A stretch of DNA of 64,000 bases from Alteriqipengyuania_B sp035481675 (GTDB taxonomy: Bacteria; Pseudomonadota; Alphaproteobacteria; Sphingomonadales; Sphingomonadaceae), in assembly GCF_035481675.1 (NCBI RefSeq), contig NZ_JAYJJW010000001.1, positions 992,001 to 1,056,000 of the forward strand, in the 5' to 3' direction. Positions 27,106-35,576 of the stretch are shown here, piece by piece. A model generated the notes under the pieces. It did not search any database. It was not told where the DNA came from and worked only from the letters and a program-made list of their open reading frames with translations. The stretch's first letter is position 1; each line of letters begins with the position of its first letter. The position numbers and the translations under genes are program-made.

Positions 27106-28653
27106 ATGACACGGTTTTTCACGATCCTCGCCGCGCTGCTGGCGCTCCTTGCCCCGCAGCTGGCCGCTGCCGATGCCGCAGATATCGACGCTGCCGCGCG
27201 CGGGGTCGTCCGCGTGCTGATCGTGGGGACGGACGAGGAAGGCGAAAGCTTTCCCGTCAGCCACGGCACCGGCTTCGCGGTTTCCGGCAACCGGGTGGTC
27301 ACCAACAACCACGTGGTCGACGAATTGCGGATCGACCCGCGGTTGCGGGTGCTGGTGGTTCCGGCAGAGGGCGGCGAGGCGGTGGAAGCCCGCGTCATCA
27401 CCTACAGCCCGCGCAACGACCTGGCGCTGATAGAAATCGCCGGCGGTCTTCGCCTGCCGCCGCTCACCATCGCCGGCGCGGCGGAGGCCGACAGCGGCGA
27501 CGTGTATGCCGTGGGCTATCCGCAGAACGTGGATATCGCGCAGGGGCTTGGCCTCGGCGACGTGTTCCGCGCCACGCCGCCCGTCAAGGCGCGCGGCTCG
27601 CTCGCCGGGCGGCGCCCGTCGCGCCAATTCGACACGATCCTGCACACCGCGCCCATCGCGCGCGGCAACTCAGGCGGGCCGCTGCTGGACAATTGCGGGC
27701 GCGTGGTCGGCGTGAACAGCTTCGGCGCATCGAGCAGCGGAACGGATGCCGAGTTCTTCTTCGCTGTGTCGATGCGCGAATTGCTGCCGTTCCTGCGTGC
27801 GAACGACGTGCAGCCGCGCGTCAACGCCATGCCCTGCCGCAGCCTGGTGGAGCTGGATGCGGAGGAACAGCGCCGCGCCGAGGCCGCCGCGAGGCAGGCG
27901 GACGAAGCGGAGAGCGCCGCCGCCCGCGACCGTGCCGCCGCCGAAGCCGCCATCCGCACCGAGGTGAGCCGCGACATCGCCGAATCGCGCGACAATGGCC
28001 TGGCGCTTGCCGCCGTGCTGCTGGTCCTCTCGCTCGTCGCCGGGTTCGCCGCCTACCAGCTGCACGTCAACGGCAAGCGCAACCCCTTCATCGCCGCCGC
28101 CGTGCTGGCCTCCATCGCGCTGGTCGCAGCGGTCGTGACATGGTTCAGCCGCCCGCAGCTGCGCGAGATCGACGACCGGGTCGCCATGCGGCTGGACGAG
28201 GAATTCGGCACCGGCAGCGCCGATCCGGGGGCCGGCGAAGGCGCGCTTGCCGGCGATCTCGTCTGCACCGTCGAACCGCAGCGCAGCCGCATCACCGGGG
28301 CTTCGGTAGAAGACCTGCCGTTCGAATGGAGCGCGGGCGGCTGCGTCAACGGGCGCACGCAGTATGGCCTGCTCGATGGCAAGTGGTCGCGCGTGTTCGT
28401 GCCGAACGAGGAAGCGGCCGTATCGCTCAACCGCTTCGATCCCGCGACCGGCGAGTACCGCATGGAACGCTACCTGTTGGGCGCCGCCGACATGGCCACC
28501 GCCCGCGAGGCCCGCGGCACCTATCGCGGCCCCGGCTGCGGCATAGACGAAGCCGCCGCCCGCGATTTCGGCGAGAAGCAGGACGCCGTGCTGGCGCTGC
28601 TGCCCGACCGCCCGAACGAGCGGGTGGTCTACAAATGCAGCAAGGCCGATTGA
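27106..28653 (+). CDS. Membrane-anchored trypsin-like serine protease with unknown C-terminal domain
   Basis: 515 residues starting MTRFFTILAALLALLAPQLA, a signal peptide. Residues about 28-250 form a trypsin-like (S1C) protease: His69 in VTNNHVVDELR, Asp105 in YSPRNDLALIEI and Ser189 in IARGNSGGPLLDN. No PDZ domain follows. Instead an Ala/Glu/Arg-rich coiled-coil stretch (near 250-295) leads to two transmembrane helices (about 298-319 and 327-345, joined by HVNGKRN). The last 150 residues form a separate domain with cysteines in GDLVCTVEP, SAGGCVNGR, YRGPGCGID and VVYKCSKAD. The predicted topology puts protease and tail domain both in the periplasm. Substrates are unknown. Confidence 0.87.
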   Translation: MTRFFTILAALLALLAPQLAAADAADIDAAARGVVRVLIVGTDEEGESFPVSHGTGFAVSGNRVVTNNHVVDELRIDPRLRVLVVPAEGGEAVEARVITYSPRNDLALIEIAGGLRLPPLTIAGAAEADSGDVYAVGYPQNVDIAQGLGLGDVFRATPPVKARGSLAGRRPSRQFDTILHTAPIARGNSGGPLLDNCGRVVGVNSFGASSSGTDAEFFFAVSMRELLPFLRANDVQPRVNAMPCRSLVELDAEEQRRAEAAARQADEAESAAARDRAAAEAAIRTEVSRDIAESRDNGLALAAVLLVLSLVAGFAAYQLHVNGKRNPFIAAAVLASIALVAAVVTWFSRPQLREIDDRVAMRLDEEFGTGSADPGAGEGALAGDLVCTVEPQRSRITGASVEDLPFEWSAGGCVNGRTQYGLLDGKWSRVFVPNEEAAVSLNRFDPATGEYRMERYLLGAADMATAREARGTYRGPGCGIDEAAARDFGEKQDAVLALLPDRPNERVVYKCSKAD

Positions 28654-28662
28654 TACGGCTTC

Positions 28663-29289
28663 ATGGAAAACCGGCAGATCCTGAAAGTCGCAGGCGTAAC
28701 CGGGATCGCCGTATTTGCCGCCCTGGTCCTGCGTATGCTGCTGCCGGACTCAGCAGAGACGGATCGCCCTCCCCCCGAACCACAGCAAGTCTCTTCGGAA
28801 GTCCAGCTTGGTGAATGGCGTGCAGCAGCCTTGAAAACCTGCCGGTGCCGGCAAGCCGGCGGACGGGAAAATGAATGTGCCGAGCCGCTCTTCATGGCGA
28901 CGCGCCGGATAGTCCTGCAGACCTATGGGCAGCGAAACGGGCAGATGGATTTCGCGCGCAAGACCTGCGGTCCGCTGGAGGAACGCCAGCGGTGCCTCAA
29001 GTTTGCCGACGGCCGGAAATGCATCACGGAAGGCTACTTTCTCGCAGAACCGCTCGATGAAGAGCCGGTGCCGCCGGCATGCACAGCGGAAGAAGCCGGA
29101 ATCATCCTCGCCGGAAATCGCGAGTTACGCGGCAGGCTCTATGATTTCGGCAGCCGCACGCCAACCAACGTGGAGACGATGATGGCCGACAGGGAGCTTT
29201 CCGAAGCGGCGGCAGTCGGCCTGCGCGAGATTGCAGGCAATCCGCAAGGGTCGGTCGGCGAAGCGTATACGGAAAACGCCTGCGGCTAG
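28663..29289 (+). CDS. Hypothetical single-pass membrane protein with a Cys-containing periplasmic part
   Basis: 208 residues starting MENRQILKVAGVTGIAVFAA. One hydrophobic helix near residues 8-27 likely anchors the protein. The rest is polar, with cysteines in LKTCRCRQAGGRENECAEPL, ARKTCGPL, RCLKF, KCITEGYF, PPACTAEE and the final ENACG. The even spacing suggests several periplasmic disulfides. I do not recognise a family. It starts nine bases after the membrane protease on the same strand, so it may be part of the same envelope system, perhaps a partner or substrate. It overlaps the convergent dioxygenase by four bases. Confidence 0.7.
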   Translation: MENRQILKVAGVTGIAVFAALVLRMLLPDSAETDRPPPEPQQVSSEVQLGEWRAAALKTCRCRQAGGRENECAEPLFMATRRIVLQTYGQRNGQMDFARKTCGPLEERQRCLKFADGRKCITEGYFLAEPLDEEPVPPACTAEEAGIILAGNRELRGRLYDFGSRTPTNVETMMADRELSEAAAVGLREIAGNPQGSVGEAYTENACG

Positions 29290-30113
29290 GCCGCCAGCGC
29301 TTCCCCGCTCAGCGTGATGCGGTGCATGATCCGCTCTTCGCCCGGATAATCGTTCAGCGCCATGTGCCACGTCGTCCGGTTGTCCCAGATCGTCACCGTG
29401 CCGGGCTTCCACACCACCCGGGCCTGAGCTTGGGGCGTCATCGCGGCGGCATAGAGCCTTTGCAGCAGCGGCAGGCTTTCCTCCCGCGTCTGCCCTTCGA
29501 AATGCAGGGTGAAGGCAGGGTTCACGTAAAGCAGCTTGCGGCCCGTCTGCGGGTGGCGGATCACCACCGGGTGGGTCGCCAGCGTCTTGAGCTCCTGCCC
29601 GCGCAGCGCCTTGCCCTGGTCGGTCTGGGCATAGGCGCCGTCGGGCGCATAGATATGGTCGGCGGAATGGACGGCGCGCATGCCGGCGATCTCGGCCTTC
29701 GTCTCCTCGTCCAGCGCATCGTAGGCCGCGCCCATATGCGCGAACAGCGTGTCGCCCCCCTTGGGCGGCAGGGCCCGCGCCACGAGGATGGAGCCCATCG
29801 CCGGCACCTGATCATAGGAATGGTCGGTATGCCAGCCGCCGCCGATATTGGTCTGCTGGTCCTTTTCCTTGCGGACCTCGGCAATCTCCGGATGCTCTCC
29901 GTTCAACGGGAAGTAGTTGTTGATGTCGATCCCGCCCCACCGGTTGGCGAGCGCGATGTGCTGCTGCGGCGACAGGTCTTGCCCGCGCACCACCACGACG
30001 CCGCTTTCCCAGACCGCTTCCTTCAGATGATCCAGCGCATCGTCGGACATTTCGGCGAGCTGGCAGCCGGTCACCTCGGCACCGATTTCCTCGCCCAGCG
30101 GGGTCATCTTCAT
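29286..30113 (-). CDS. TauD/TfdA family alpha-ketoglutarate-dependent dioxygenase
   Basis: 275 residues from MKMTPLGEEIGAEVTGCQLA. The 2-His-1-carboxylate iron site is visible as HTDHSYDQVPA (His-x-Asp) and, near the C terminus, TTWHMALNDYPGEERIMHRI, with the 2-oxoglutarate arginine in that last stretch. GDTLFAHMGAAYDALDE is the typical core. These enzymes use Fe(II), O2 and 2-oxoglutarate to hydroxylate small substrates; taurine is one possibility among many. There are no sulfonate transport genes nearby, so taurine is not supported. It stands alone on the minus strand, divergent from the ATP synthase operon. Confidence 0.9.
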   Translation of the reverse strand: MKMTPLGEEIGAEVTGCQLAEMSDDALDHLKEAVWESGVVVVRGQDLSPQQHIALANRWGGIDINNYFPLNGEHPEIAEVRKEKDQQTNIGGGWHTDHSYDQVPAMGSILVARALPPKGGDTLFAHMGAAYDALDEETKAEIAGMRAVHSADHIYAPDGAYAQTDQGKALRGQELKTLATHPVVIRHPQTGRKLLYVNPAFTLHFEGQTREESLPLLQRLYAAAMTPQAQARVVWKPGTVTIWDNRTTWHMALNDYPGEERIMHRITLSGEALAA

Positions 30114-30319
30114 CGCATCTCTCCTGCGCGACTCACGCGGCGATGCTACGCCGAAACCCGCGCGTCGCCAAATCACCCGCGATCTGCCGGATACCCGGCT
30201 TGCATGAATCGGGGGCGGCTGCTAGGCGCGCGCCAATCTTGCGAGGGCCGCCGTTCCGGCCGGCCGTTTCGCAGTCGATCAGATAATCCGTTACCCGGAC
30301 CCGAAAAGGACTTTTGCGC

Positions 30320-30877
30320 GTGGAGATTTCCGCCGGTATTCAGGCTAGCCTGGCAGGCCGCTATGCTTCCGCCCTGTTCGACCTCGCTGCCGAAAAAGGC
30401 ACCGTGACCGCTGTCGAATCGGACCTCGAGAAGCTCGAAGCAGGCCTCGACCAGTCGGACGAACTGCGCCAGCTGACGACCAATCCGCAGGTTTCGCGCA
30501 AGGATGCGCAGAAGGCCGTGTGGGGCGTTGCCGCCATCATGGGCCTGGCCGAACTGACCCAGAACTTTCTCGGCACGCTGGCGCAGAACCGCCGGCTGGG
30601 CCAGCTGCCTGCCATCATTCGCGCCTTTCGCGCCATTGCCGCCGCCCAGCGCGGCGAAGTGACGGCCGAAGTGACCAGCGCCCACGCCCTCACCGATGCC
30701 CAGCTTTCCACGCTGGAGCAGAAGCTGAAGGCCCGCGAAGGCCGCACCGTGAAACTTACCACCAAGGTCGATCCCGACTTGCTCGGCGGCCTTGTCGTCA
30801 CCATCGGTTCGAAACGCATCGACGGTTCGATCCGCACCCGCCTCAACACCCTCGCCAACGCGATGAAAAGCGCCTGA
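30320..30877 (+). CDS. atpH: F1F0 ATP synthase delta subunit
   Basis: 185 residues from GTG at 30320 (EISAGIQASLAGRYASALFD); a TTG two codons upstream at 30314 is also possible because an AAAAGGA ribosome site lies just before both. The delta subunit links the F1 head to the peripheral stalk. The N-terminal helical domain (RYASALFDLAAEKGTVTAVE) and the C-terminal VDPDLLGGLVVTIGSKRIDG, then SIRTRLNTLANAM, are family standards. It is the first gene of atpHAGDC. The F0 genes are elsewhere, as is usual in this class. Confidence 0.95.
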   Translation: MEISAGIQASLAGRYASALFDLAAEKGTVTAVESDLEKLEAGLDQSDELRQLTTNPQVSRKDAQKAVWGVAAIMGLAELTQNFLGTLAQNRRLGQLPAIIRAFRAIAAAQRGEVTAEVTSAHALTDAQLSTLEQKLKAREGRTVKLTTKVDPDLLGGLVVTIGSKRIDGSIRTRLNTLANAMKSA

Positions 30878-30897
30878 CAGGCTCAAAGGACAACGCA

Positions 30898-32427
30898 ATG
30901 GATATCCGCGCCGCAGAAATCTCGAAGGTCATCAAAGACCAGATTGCCAATTTCGGCACCGAAGCCGAAGTCACCGAAGTCGGCACCGTGCTGTCGGTGG
31001 GTGACGGTATCGCCCGCATCCACGGCCTCGACCAGGTACAGGCCGGCGAGATGGTCGAATTTGCCAACGGTATCCAGGGCATGGCGCTCAACCTCGAAGC
31101 CGACAACGTCGGTGTCGTTATCTTCGGCTCCGACCAGGAAATCGGCGAAGGCGACAGCGTCAAGCGGACCGGCACGATCGTGGACGTTCCCGTCGGCAAG
31201 GGCCTGCTCGGCCGCGTGGTCGACGCGCTCGGCAACCCGATCGATGGCAAGGGCCCGATCACCGACGTGACCCGCGCCCGCGTGGAAACCAAGGCCCCCG
31301 GCATCATCCCGCGCCAGTCGGTGCACGAGCCCGTGCAGACTGGCCTCAAGGCCATCGACGCGCTGGTCCCGATCGGCCGCGGCCAGCGCGAACTGATCAT
31401 CGGCGACCGCCAGACCGGCAAGTCCGCCGTTGCGATCGACACCTTCATCAACCAGAAGGAACTGAACGCGGGCGACGACGAGTCGAAGAAGCTCTACTGC
31501 GTCTATGTCGCCGTGGGCCAGAAGCGCTCCACCGTGGCGCAGCTCGTCAAGACGCTCGAAGAAAACGGCGCTATGGAATATTCCATCGTGGTTGCCGCCA
31601 CCGCGTCGGAGCCTGCCCCGCTGCAGTACCTCGCGCCCTACACCGGCTGCGCGATGGGCGAATTCTTCCGCGACAACGGCATGCACGCCGTGATCGTGTA
31701 CGACGACCTTTCCAAGCAGGCCGTCGCCTATCGCCAGATGTCGCTGCTGCTGCGCCGCCCGCCGGGCCGCGAAGCCTATCCGGGCGACGTGTTCTACCTT
31801 CACAGCCGCCTGCTTGAGCGTGCCGCGAAGATGAACGCCGACAACGGTTCGGGCTCGCTCACCGCGCTGCCGATCATCGAAACGCAGGCCGGCGACGTAT
31901 CCGCCTATATCCCGACCAACGTGATCTCGATCACCGACGGCCAGATCTTCCTCGAAACCGAACTGTTCTACCAAGGCATCCGCCCGGCCATCAACGTCGG
32001 CCTGTCGGTCAGCCGTGTGGGCGGTGCCGCCCAGACCAAGGCGATGAAGAAGGTTTCGGGCTCGATGAAGCTGGACCTCGCGCAGTATCGCGAAATGGCC
32101 GCTTTCGCCCAATTCGGCAGCGACCTCGATGCCGCGACGCAGAAGCTCCTCAACCGCGGTGCGCGCCTGACCGAGCTGCTCAAGCAGCCGCAGTTCTCGC
32201 CACTGCCCTTCGAAGAGCAGACCGTGTCGATCTACGCCGGCACCAACGGCTATCTCGACGATATCCCGGTGAACCGCGTGACCGAATACGAAGCCCAGAT
32301 GCTGAGCTTCATGCGCAACGAACACGCCGACGTACTCGCCGACATCCGCTCGAGCGGCAAGTTCGAGGGCGAAACCGCCGACAAGGCGAAAGCCGCGCTC
32401 GACACGTTCGCCAAGCAGTTCGCCTGA
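30898..32427 (+). CDS. atpA: F1 ATP synthase alpha subunit
   Basis: 509 residues starting MDIRAAEISKVIKDQIANFG. This is the regulatory nucleotide-binding subunit of the F1 hexamer. The P-loop is GDRQTGKSAVAIDTF near residue 170. The signature near the C-terminal half, YPGDVFYLHSRLLERAAK, and the arginine finger region VGLSVSRVGGAAQTKAMKKV are present. Length is typical. It follows atpH by 20 bases with a clear AAAGGA ribosome site and precedes atpG by 28 bases. Confidence 0.98.
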   Translation: MDIRAAEISKVIKDQIANFGTEAEVTEVGTVLSVGDGIARIHGLDQVQAGEMVEFANGIQGMALNLEADNVGVVIFGSDQEIGEGDSVKRTGTIVDVPVGKGLLGRVVDALGNPIDGKGPITDVTRARVETKAPGIIPRQSVHEPVQTGLKAIDALVPIGRGQRELIIGDRQTGKSAVAIDTFINQKELNAGDDESKKLYCVYVAVGQKRSTVAQLVKTLEENGAMEYSIVVAATASEPAPLQYLAPYTGCAMGEFFRDNGMHAVIVYDDLSKQAVAYRQMSLLLRRPPGREAYPGDVFYLHSRLLERAAKMNADNGSGSLTALPIIETQAGDVSAYIPTNVISITDGQIFLETELFYQGIRPAINVGLSVSRVGGAAQTKAMKKVSGSMKLDLAQYREMAAFAQFGSDLDAATQKLLNRGARLTELLKQPQFSPLPFEEQTVSIYAGTNGYLDDIPVNRVTEYEAQMLSFMRNEHADVLADIRSSGKFEGETADKAKAALDTFAKQFA

Positions 32428-32455
32428 GCCTGAGAGAGACACCTAGGGAGCCGAC

Positions 32456-33331
32456 ATGGCCTCGCTGAAAGAACTCAAGGGTCGGATCAACTCGGTCAAG
32501 TCGACCCAGAAGATCACCAAGGCCAAGCAGATGGTCGCTGCGGCCAAGCTGCGCCGTGCGCAGGCGGCGGCGGAAGCCGCGCGCCCATATGCCACGCGGC
32601 TGGCCGACGTGATGGCCTCGCTCGCAAGTAAGGTCAGCGGTGACGGCGCGCCGAAGCTGCTGGCCGGCACCGGCAACGACCAGCGCCACCTCCTCGTCCT
32701 CGTCAACACCGACAAGGGCCTGTGCGGCGGCCTCAACGCCAACCTCGTCAAGGCTGCGAAGCTCAAGGCGAAGGAATTGCTGGCGCAGGGCAAGGACGTG
32801 CAGTTCTACCTCGTCGGCAAGAAGGGCCGCGCGCCGATCAAGCGCGACTATGCCGACCGGATCGAACAGCATTTCGACACCAGCACCGTGCGCAATCCCG
32901 GTTTCGAGGAAGCCGAGAGCATTGCGGCCGAGCTGATCGAAATGTTCGAAGGCGGCAAGTTCGATATCGCGCACCTGATCTTCCCGACCTTCAAGTCGGC
33001 GCTGGTGCAGGAACCCACGATCAACCAGCTGATCCCCGTCCCAGCACCGGAAACGGACGCGGCGGTCGGCAGCGACGCGGTCGTGGAATACGAACCCGGC
33101 GAGGAAGAAATTCTCGAAGAGCTGCTGCCGCGCTACGTCAAGACGCAGGTCTTCGGCGCGCTGCTGGAAATCGCCGCGTCGGAACAGGGCGCATCGATGA
33201 CCGCGATGGACAACGCCACGCGCAACGCCGGCGACCTGATCAGCAAGCTCACCATCCAGTACAACCGCAGCCGCCAGGCCGCGATCACCACCGAACTGAT
33301 TGAAATCATTGCAGGCGCGGAAGCGCTTTAA
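32456..33331 (+). CDS. atpG: F1 ATP synthase gamma subunit
   Basis: 291 residues starting MASLKELKGRINSVKSTQKI, the conserved N-terminal helix of the rotor shaft. The central part GLCGGLNANLVKAAKLKAKE and the C-terminal helix SMTAMDNATRNAGDLISKLT, then YNRSRQAAITTELIEIIAGA, are strongly conserved. Gamma turns inside the alpha-beta hexamer. Its TAA stop shares a base with the ATG of the next reading frame (TAATG), an unexpected lipoprotein gene that separates atpG from atpD. Confidence 0.98.
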   Translation: MASLKELKGRINSVKSTQKITKAKQMVAAAKLRRAQAAAEAARPYATRLADVMASLASKVSGDGAPKLLAGTGNDQRHLLVLVNTDKGLCGGLNANLVKAAKLKAKELLAQGKDVQFYLVGKKGRAPIKRDYADRIEQHFDTSTVRNPGFEEAESIAAELIEMFEGGKFDIAHLIFPTFKSALVQEPTINQLIPVPAPETDAAVGSDAVVEYEPGEEEILEELLPRYVKTQVFGALLEIAASEQGASMTAMDNATRNAGDLISKLTIQYNRSRQAAITTELIEIIAGAEAL

Positions 33332-33633
33332 TGCGCGCCTACTCGTTCTGTTGCGCAGTCTTATTAATTGGAGGTTGTTCAGAAGAAGTAGTCAGTGATC
33401 AAGTTGAGCCGACTCAAACCGTCGACGTGGCAGCGCTCGTAGAGACCGCGGTCGCCGAATGCGCGAATGAGACTGCCAACGCCGATCAAAACTTGATCCC
33501 AGGAGCAAATGAGGTTTGCTTGGCCGAAAAGGCGAATGCAGCACCATTATTGGCAAGAGCCGCTATCTGCTCTGAAGCCAAGGCTTGGGCCGGGTTCATG
33601 GATGATGAAATCTGCTACATCGACGCTGAATAG
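33331..33633 (+). CDS. Putative lipoprotein inserted between atpG and atpD
   Basis: 100 residues starting MRAYSFCCAVLLIGGCSEEV. The N terminus with lipobox LIGGC near residue 16 predicts a lipid-anchored periplasmic protein. The mature part has cysteines in AECANET, EVCLAEK, AICSEAK and EICYIDAE, enough for two disulfides. I recognise no family. Base composition is near half GC, well below the flanking atp genes, which suggests later insertion. The ATG overlaps the atpG stop (TAATG), so it would be translated by coupling. A 43-base gap then leads to atpD. Confidence 0.65.
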   Translation: MRAYSFCCAVLLIGGCSEEVVSDQVEPTQTVDVAALVETAVAECANETANADQNLIPGANEVCLAEKANAAPLLARAAICSEAKAWAGFMDDEICYIDAE

Positions 33634-33676
33634 TCCCACAAACATCGACCGAGAATCACTTAGGTAGGAAACGAAC

Positions 33677-35134
33677 ATGGCCACCGCCCCCGTACTCAAC
33701 CAGACCACCAACGGCACGATCGCCCAGGTCATCGGCGCCGTCGTCGACGTGCAGTTCGAAGGCGAACTGCCGGCGATCCTTACCGCGCTCGAAACGAAGA
33801 ACGGCGACAACACGCTGATCCTCGAAGTCGCGCAGCACCTCGGCGAGAACACCGTGCGCACCATCGCGATGGACGGCACGGACGGCCTCACCCGCGGCCA
33901 GGAAGTGATCAACACCGGCTCGCAAATCTCGGTGCCGGTCGGCCCGAAGACTCTCGGCCGCATCATGAATGTTGTCGGCGAGGCGATCGACGAGCGCGGC
34001 CCCATCGGTGCCGAGCAGACCATGCCGATCCACGCCGAAGCTCCGCTCTTCGTCGACCAGTCGACCGAAGCGGCCATTCTCGTCACGGGCATCAAGGTGA
34101 TCGACCTTCTCGCCCCGTACGCACGTGGCGGCAAGATCGGCCTGTTCGGCGGTGCCGGCGTGGGCAAGACCGTGCTGATCCAGGAACTGATCAACAACAT
34201 CGCAAAGGGTCACGGCGGCGTGTCCGTGTTCGCCGGCGTGGGTGAGCGTACCCGCGAAGGGAACGACCTCTATCACGAATTCCTCGACGCCGGCGTTATC
34301 GCCAAGGACGCCGACGGCAACGCCACGTCCGACGGTTCCAAGGTGGCGCTCGTCTTCGGCCAGATGAACGAGCCTCCGGGCGCGCGTGCCCGCGTTGCCC
34401 TGTCGGGCCTGACCATGGCGGAATACTTCCGCGACGTGGAAGGCCAGGACGTGCTGTTCTTCGTCGACAATATCTTCCGCTTCACCCAGGCGGGTTCGGA
34501 AGTGTCGGCGCTGCTCGGCCGTATCCCGTCTGCCGTGGGCTACCAGCCGACCCTGTCGACCGACATGGGTAATTTGCAGGAACGCATCACCTCCACCACC
34601 AAGGGCTCGATCACCTCGGTGCAGGCAATCTACGTTCCCGCCGACGACCTTACCGACCCTGCACCGGCCACCTCGTTCGCGCACTTGGATGCAACGACCA
34701 CGCTGAGCCGCGCGATTTCGGAGCTGGGCATCTACCCGGCGGTCGACCCGCTCGACTCCACCAGCCGCGTGCTCGAACCGCGCGTCGTGGGCCAGGAGCA
34801 CTACGAAACTGCGCGCCGCGTCCAGGAAACGCTGCAGAAGTACAAGAGCCTGCAGGACATCATCGCCATTCTCGGGATGGACGAGCTGTCGGAAGAGGAC
34901 AAGCTGACCGTGCAGCGCGCACGCAAGATCCAGCGCTTCCTGTCGCAGCCGTTCCACGTGGCGGAAGTCTTCACCAACATCCCGGGCGAATTCGTCCAGC
35001 TGGAAGACACGGTGAAGTCGTTCAAGGCCGTGGTCGATGGCGAGTACGACCACCTGCCGGAAAGCGCCTTCTACATGGTCGGCGGCATCGACCAGGCGGT
35101 CGCCAAGGCCAAGAAGATGGCGGACGAGGCGTAA
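33677..35134 (+). CDS. atpD: F1 ATP synthase beta subunit
   Basis: 485 residues. Beta is the catalytic subunit. It has an N-terminal extension MATAPVLNQTTNGTIAQVIG before the beta-barrel. The P-loop is GLFGGAGVGKTVLIQELIN near residue 155. The catalytic Glu is in GVGERTREGNDLYHEF. The adenine-binding and DELSEED-like regions appear as ILGMDELSEEDKLTVQRARK. A GTAGGAAAC ribosome site precedes the start. It lies downstream of the odd lipoprotein gene and six bases upstream of atpC. Confidence 0.98.
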   Translation: MATAPVLNQTTNGTIAQVIGAVVDVQFEGELPAILTALETKNGDNTLILEVAQHLGENTVRTIAMDGTDGLTRGQEVINTGSQISVPVGPKTLGRIMNVVGEAIDERGPIGAEQTMPIHAEAPLFVDQSTEAAILVTGIKVIDLLAPYARGGKIGLFGGAGVGKTVLIQELINNIAKGHGGVSVFAGVGERTREGNDLYHEFLDAGVIAKDADGNATSDGSKVALVFGQMNEPPGARARVALSGLTMAEYFRDVEGQDVLFFVDNIFRFTQAGSEVSALLGRIPSAVGYQPTLSTDMGNLQERITSTTKGSITSVQAIYVPADDLTDPAPATSFAHLDATTTLSRAISELGIYPAVDPLDSTSRVLEPRVVGQEHYETARRVQETLQKYKSLQDIIAILGMDELSEEDKLTVQRARKIQRFLSQPFHVAEVFTNIPGEFVQLEDTVKSFKAVVDGEYDHLPESAFYMVGGIDQAVAKAKKMADEA

Positions 35135-35139
35135 GGCAC

Positions 35140-35397
35140 ATGGCCCTTCACTTCGAACTGGTGACCCCGGCCAAGCTGGTCCGTTCGGAAGACGTCCACA
35201 TGGTCGTCGTCCCCGGCAGCGAGGGCGAATTCGGTGTGCTGGAAGGCCACGCGCCTTTCATGTCGACCATCCGCGACGGCGCGGTCCAGGTCTACAAGAC
35301 CGAAGGCGCTGCCCCCGAAGAGATCAAGGTCCGCGGCGGTTTCGCCGAGGTCGGCGAGAACGGTCTTACCGTTTTGGCGGAACACGTCGAAGGCTGA
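35140..35397 (+). CDS. atpC: F1 ATP synthase epsilon subunit, short form
   Basis: 85 residues starting MALHFELVTPAKLVRSEDVH. Only the N-terminal beta-sandwich is present (VPGSEGEFGVLEGHAPFMST, then VRGGFAEVGENGLTVLAEHV). The C-terminal two-helix inhibitory domain found in E. coli epsilon (about 50 residues) is missing, because the stop follows directly. Short epsilon subunits are known in alphaproteobacteria, where the separate zeta protein provides inhibition. No zeta gene is in this window. It is the last gene of the operon and is followed by a terminator. Confidence 0.95.
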   Translation: MALHFELVTPAKLVRSEDVHMVVVPGSEGEFGVLEGHAPFMSTIRDGAVQVYKTEGAAPEEIKVRGGFAEVGENGLTVLAEHVEG

Positions 35398-35425
35398 TCG
35401 ATTCGATCAGGACCTGAAAGACAGA

Positions 35426-35451
35426 GGGCGGCCCCATGGGTCGCCCTTTTT
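35426..35451 (+). terminator. Rho-independent terminator of the ATP synthase operon
   Basis: GGGCGGCCC and GGGTCGCCC form a nine-base stem with one G:U pair and a CAT loop, followed by TTTTTC. It begins 29 bases after the atpC stop. It would end the atpHAGDC transcript before the SciP-like gene. Confidence 0.85.
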
Positions 35452-35576
35452 CGTGGACGAAGCGGCACGGTAAACGGGCCTGCAACCACAGCGCGAAAGG
35501 CAGGGTTAGGCCTTTAGGGCGAAATTACCCATGCAACGGGGACAAACGAGGGGGCACCACGAAGGAGCACTCGCCC

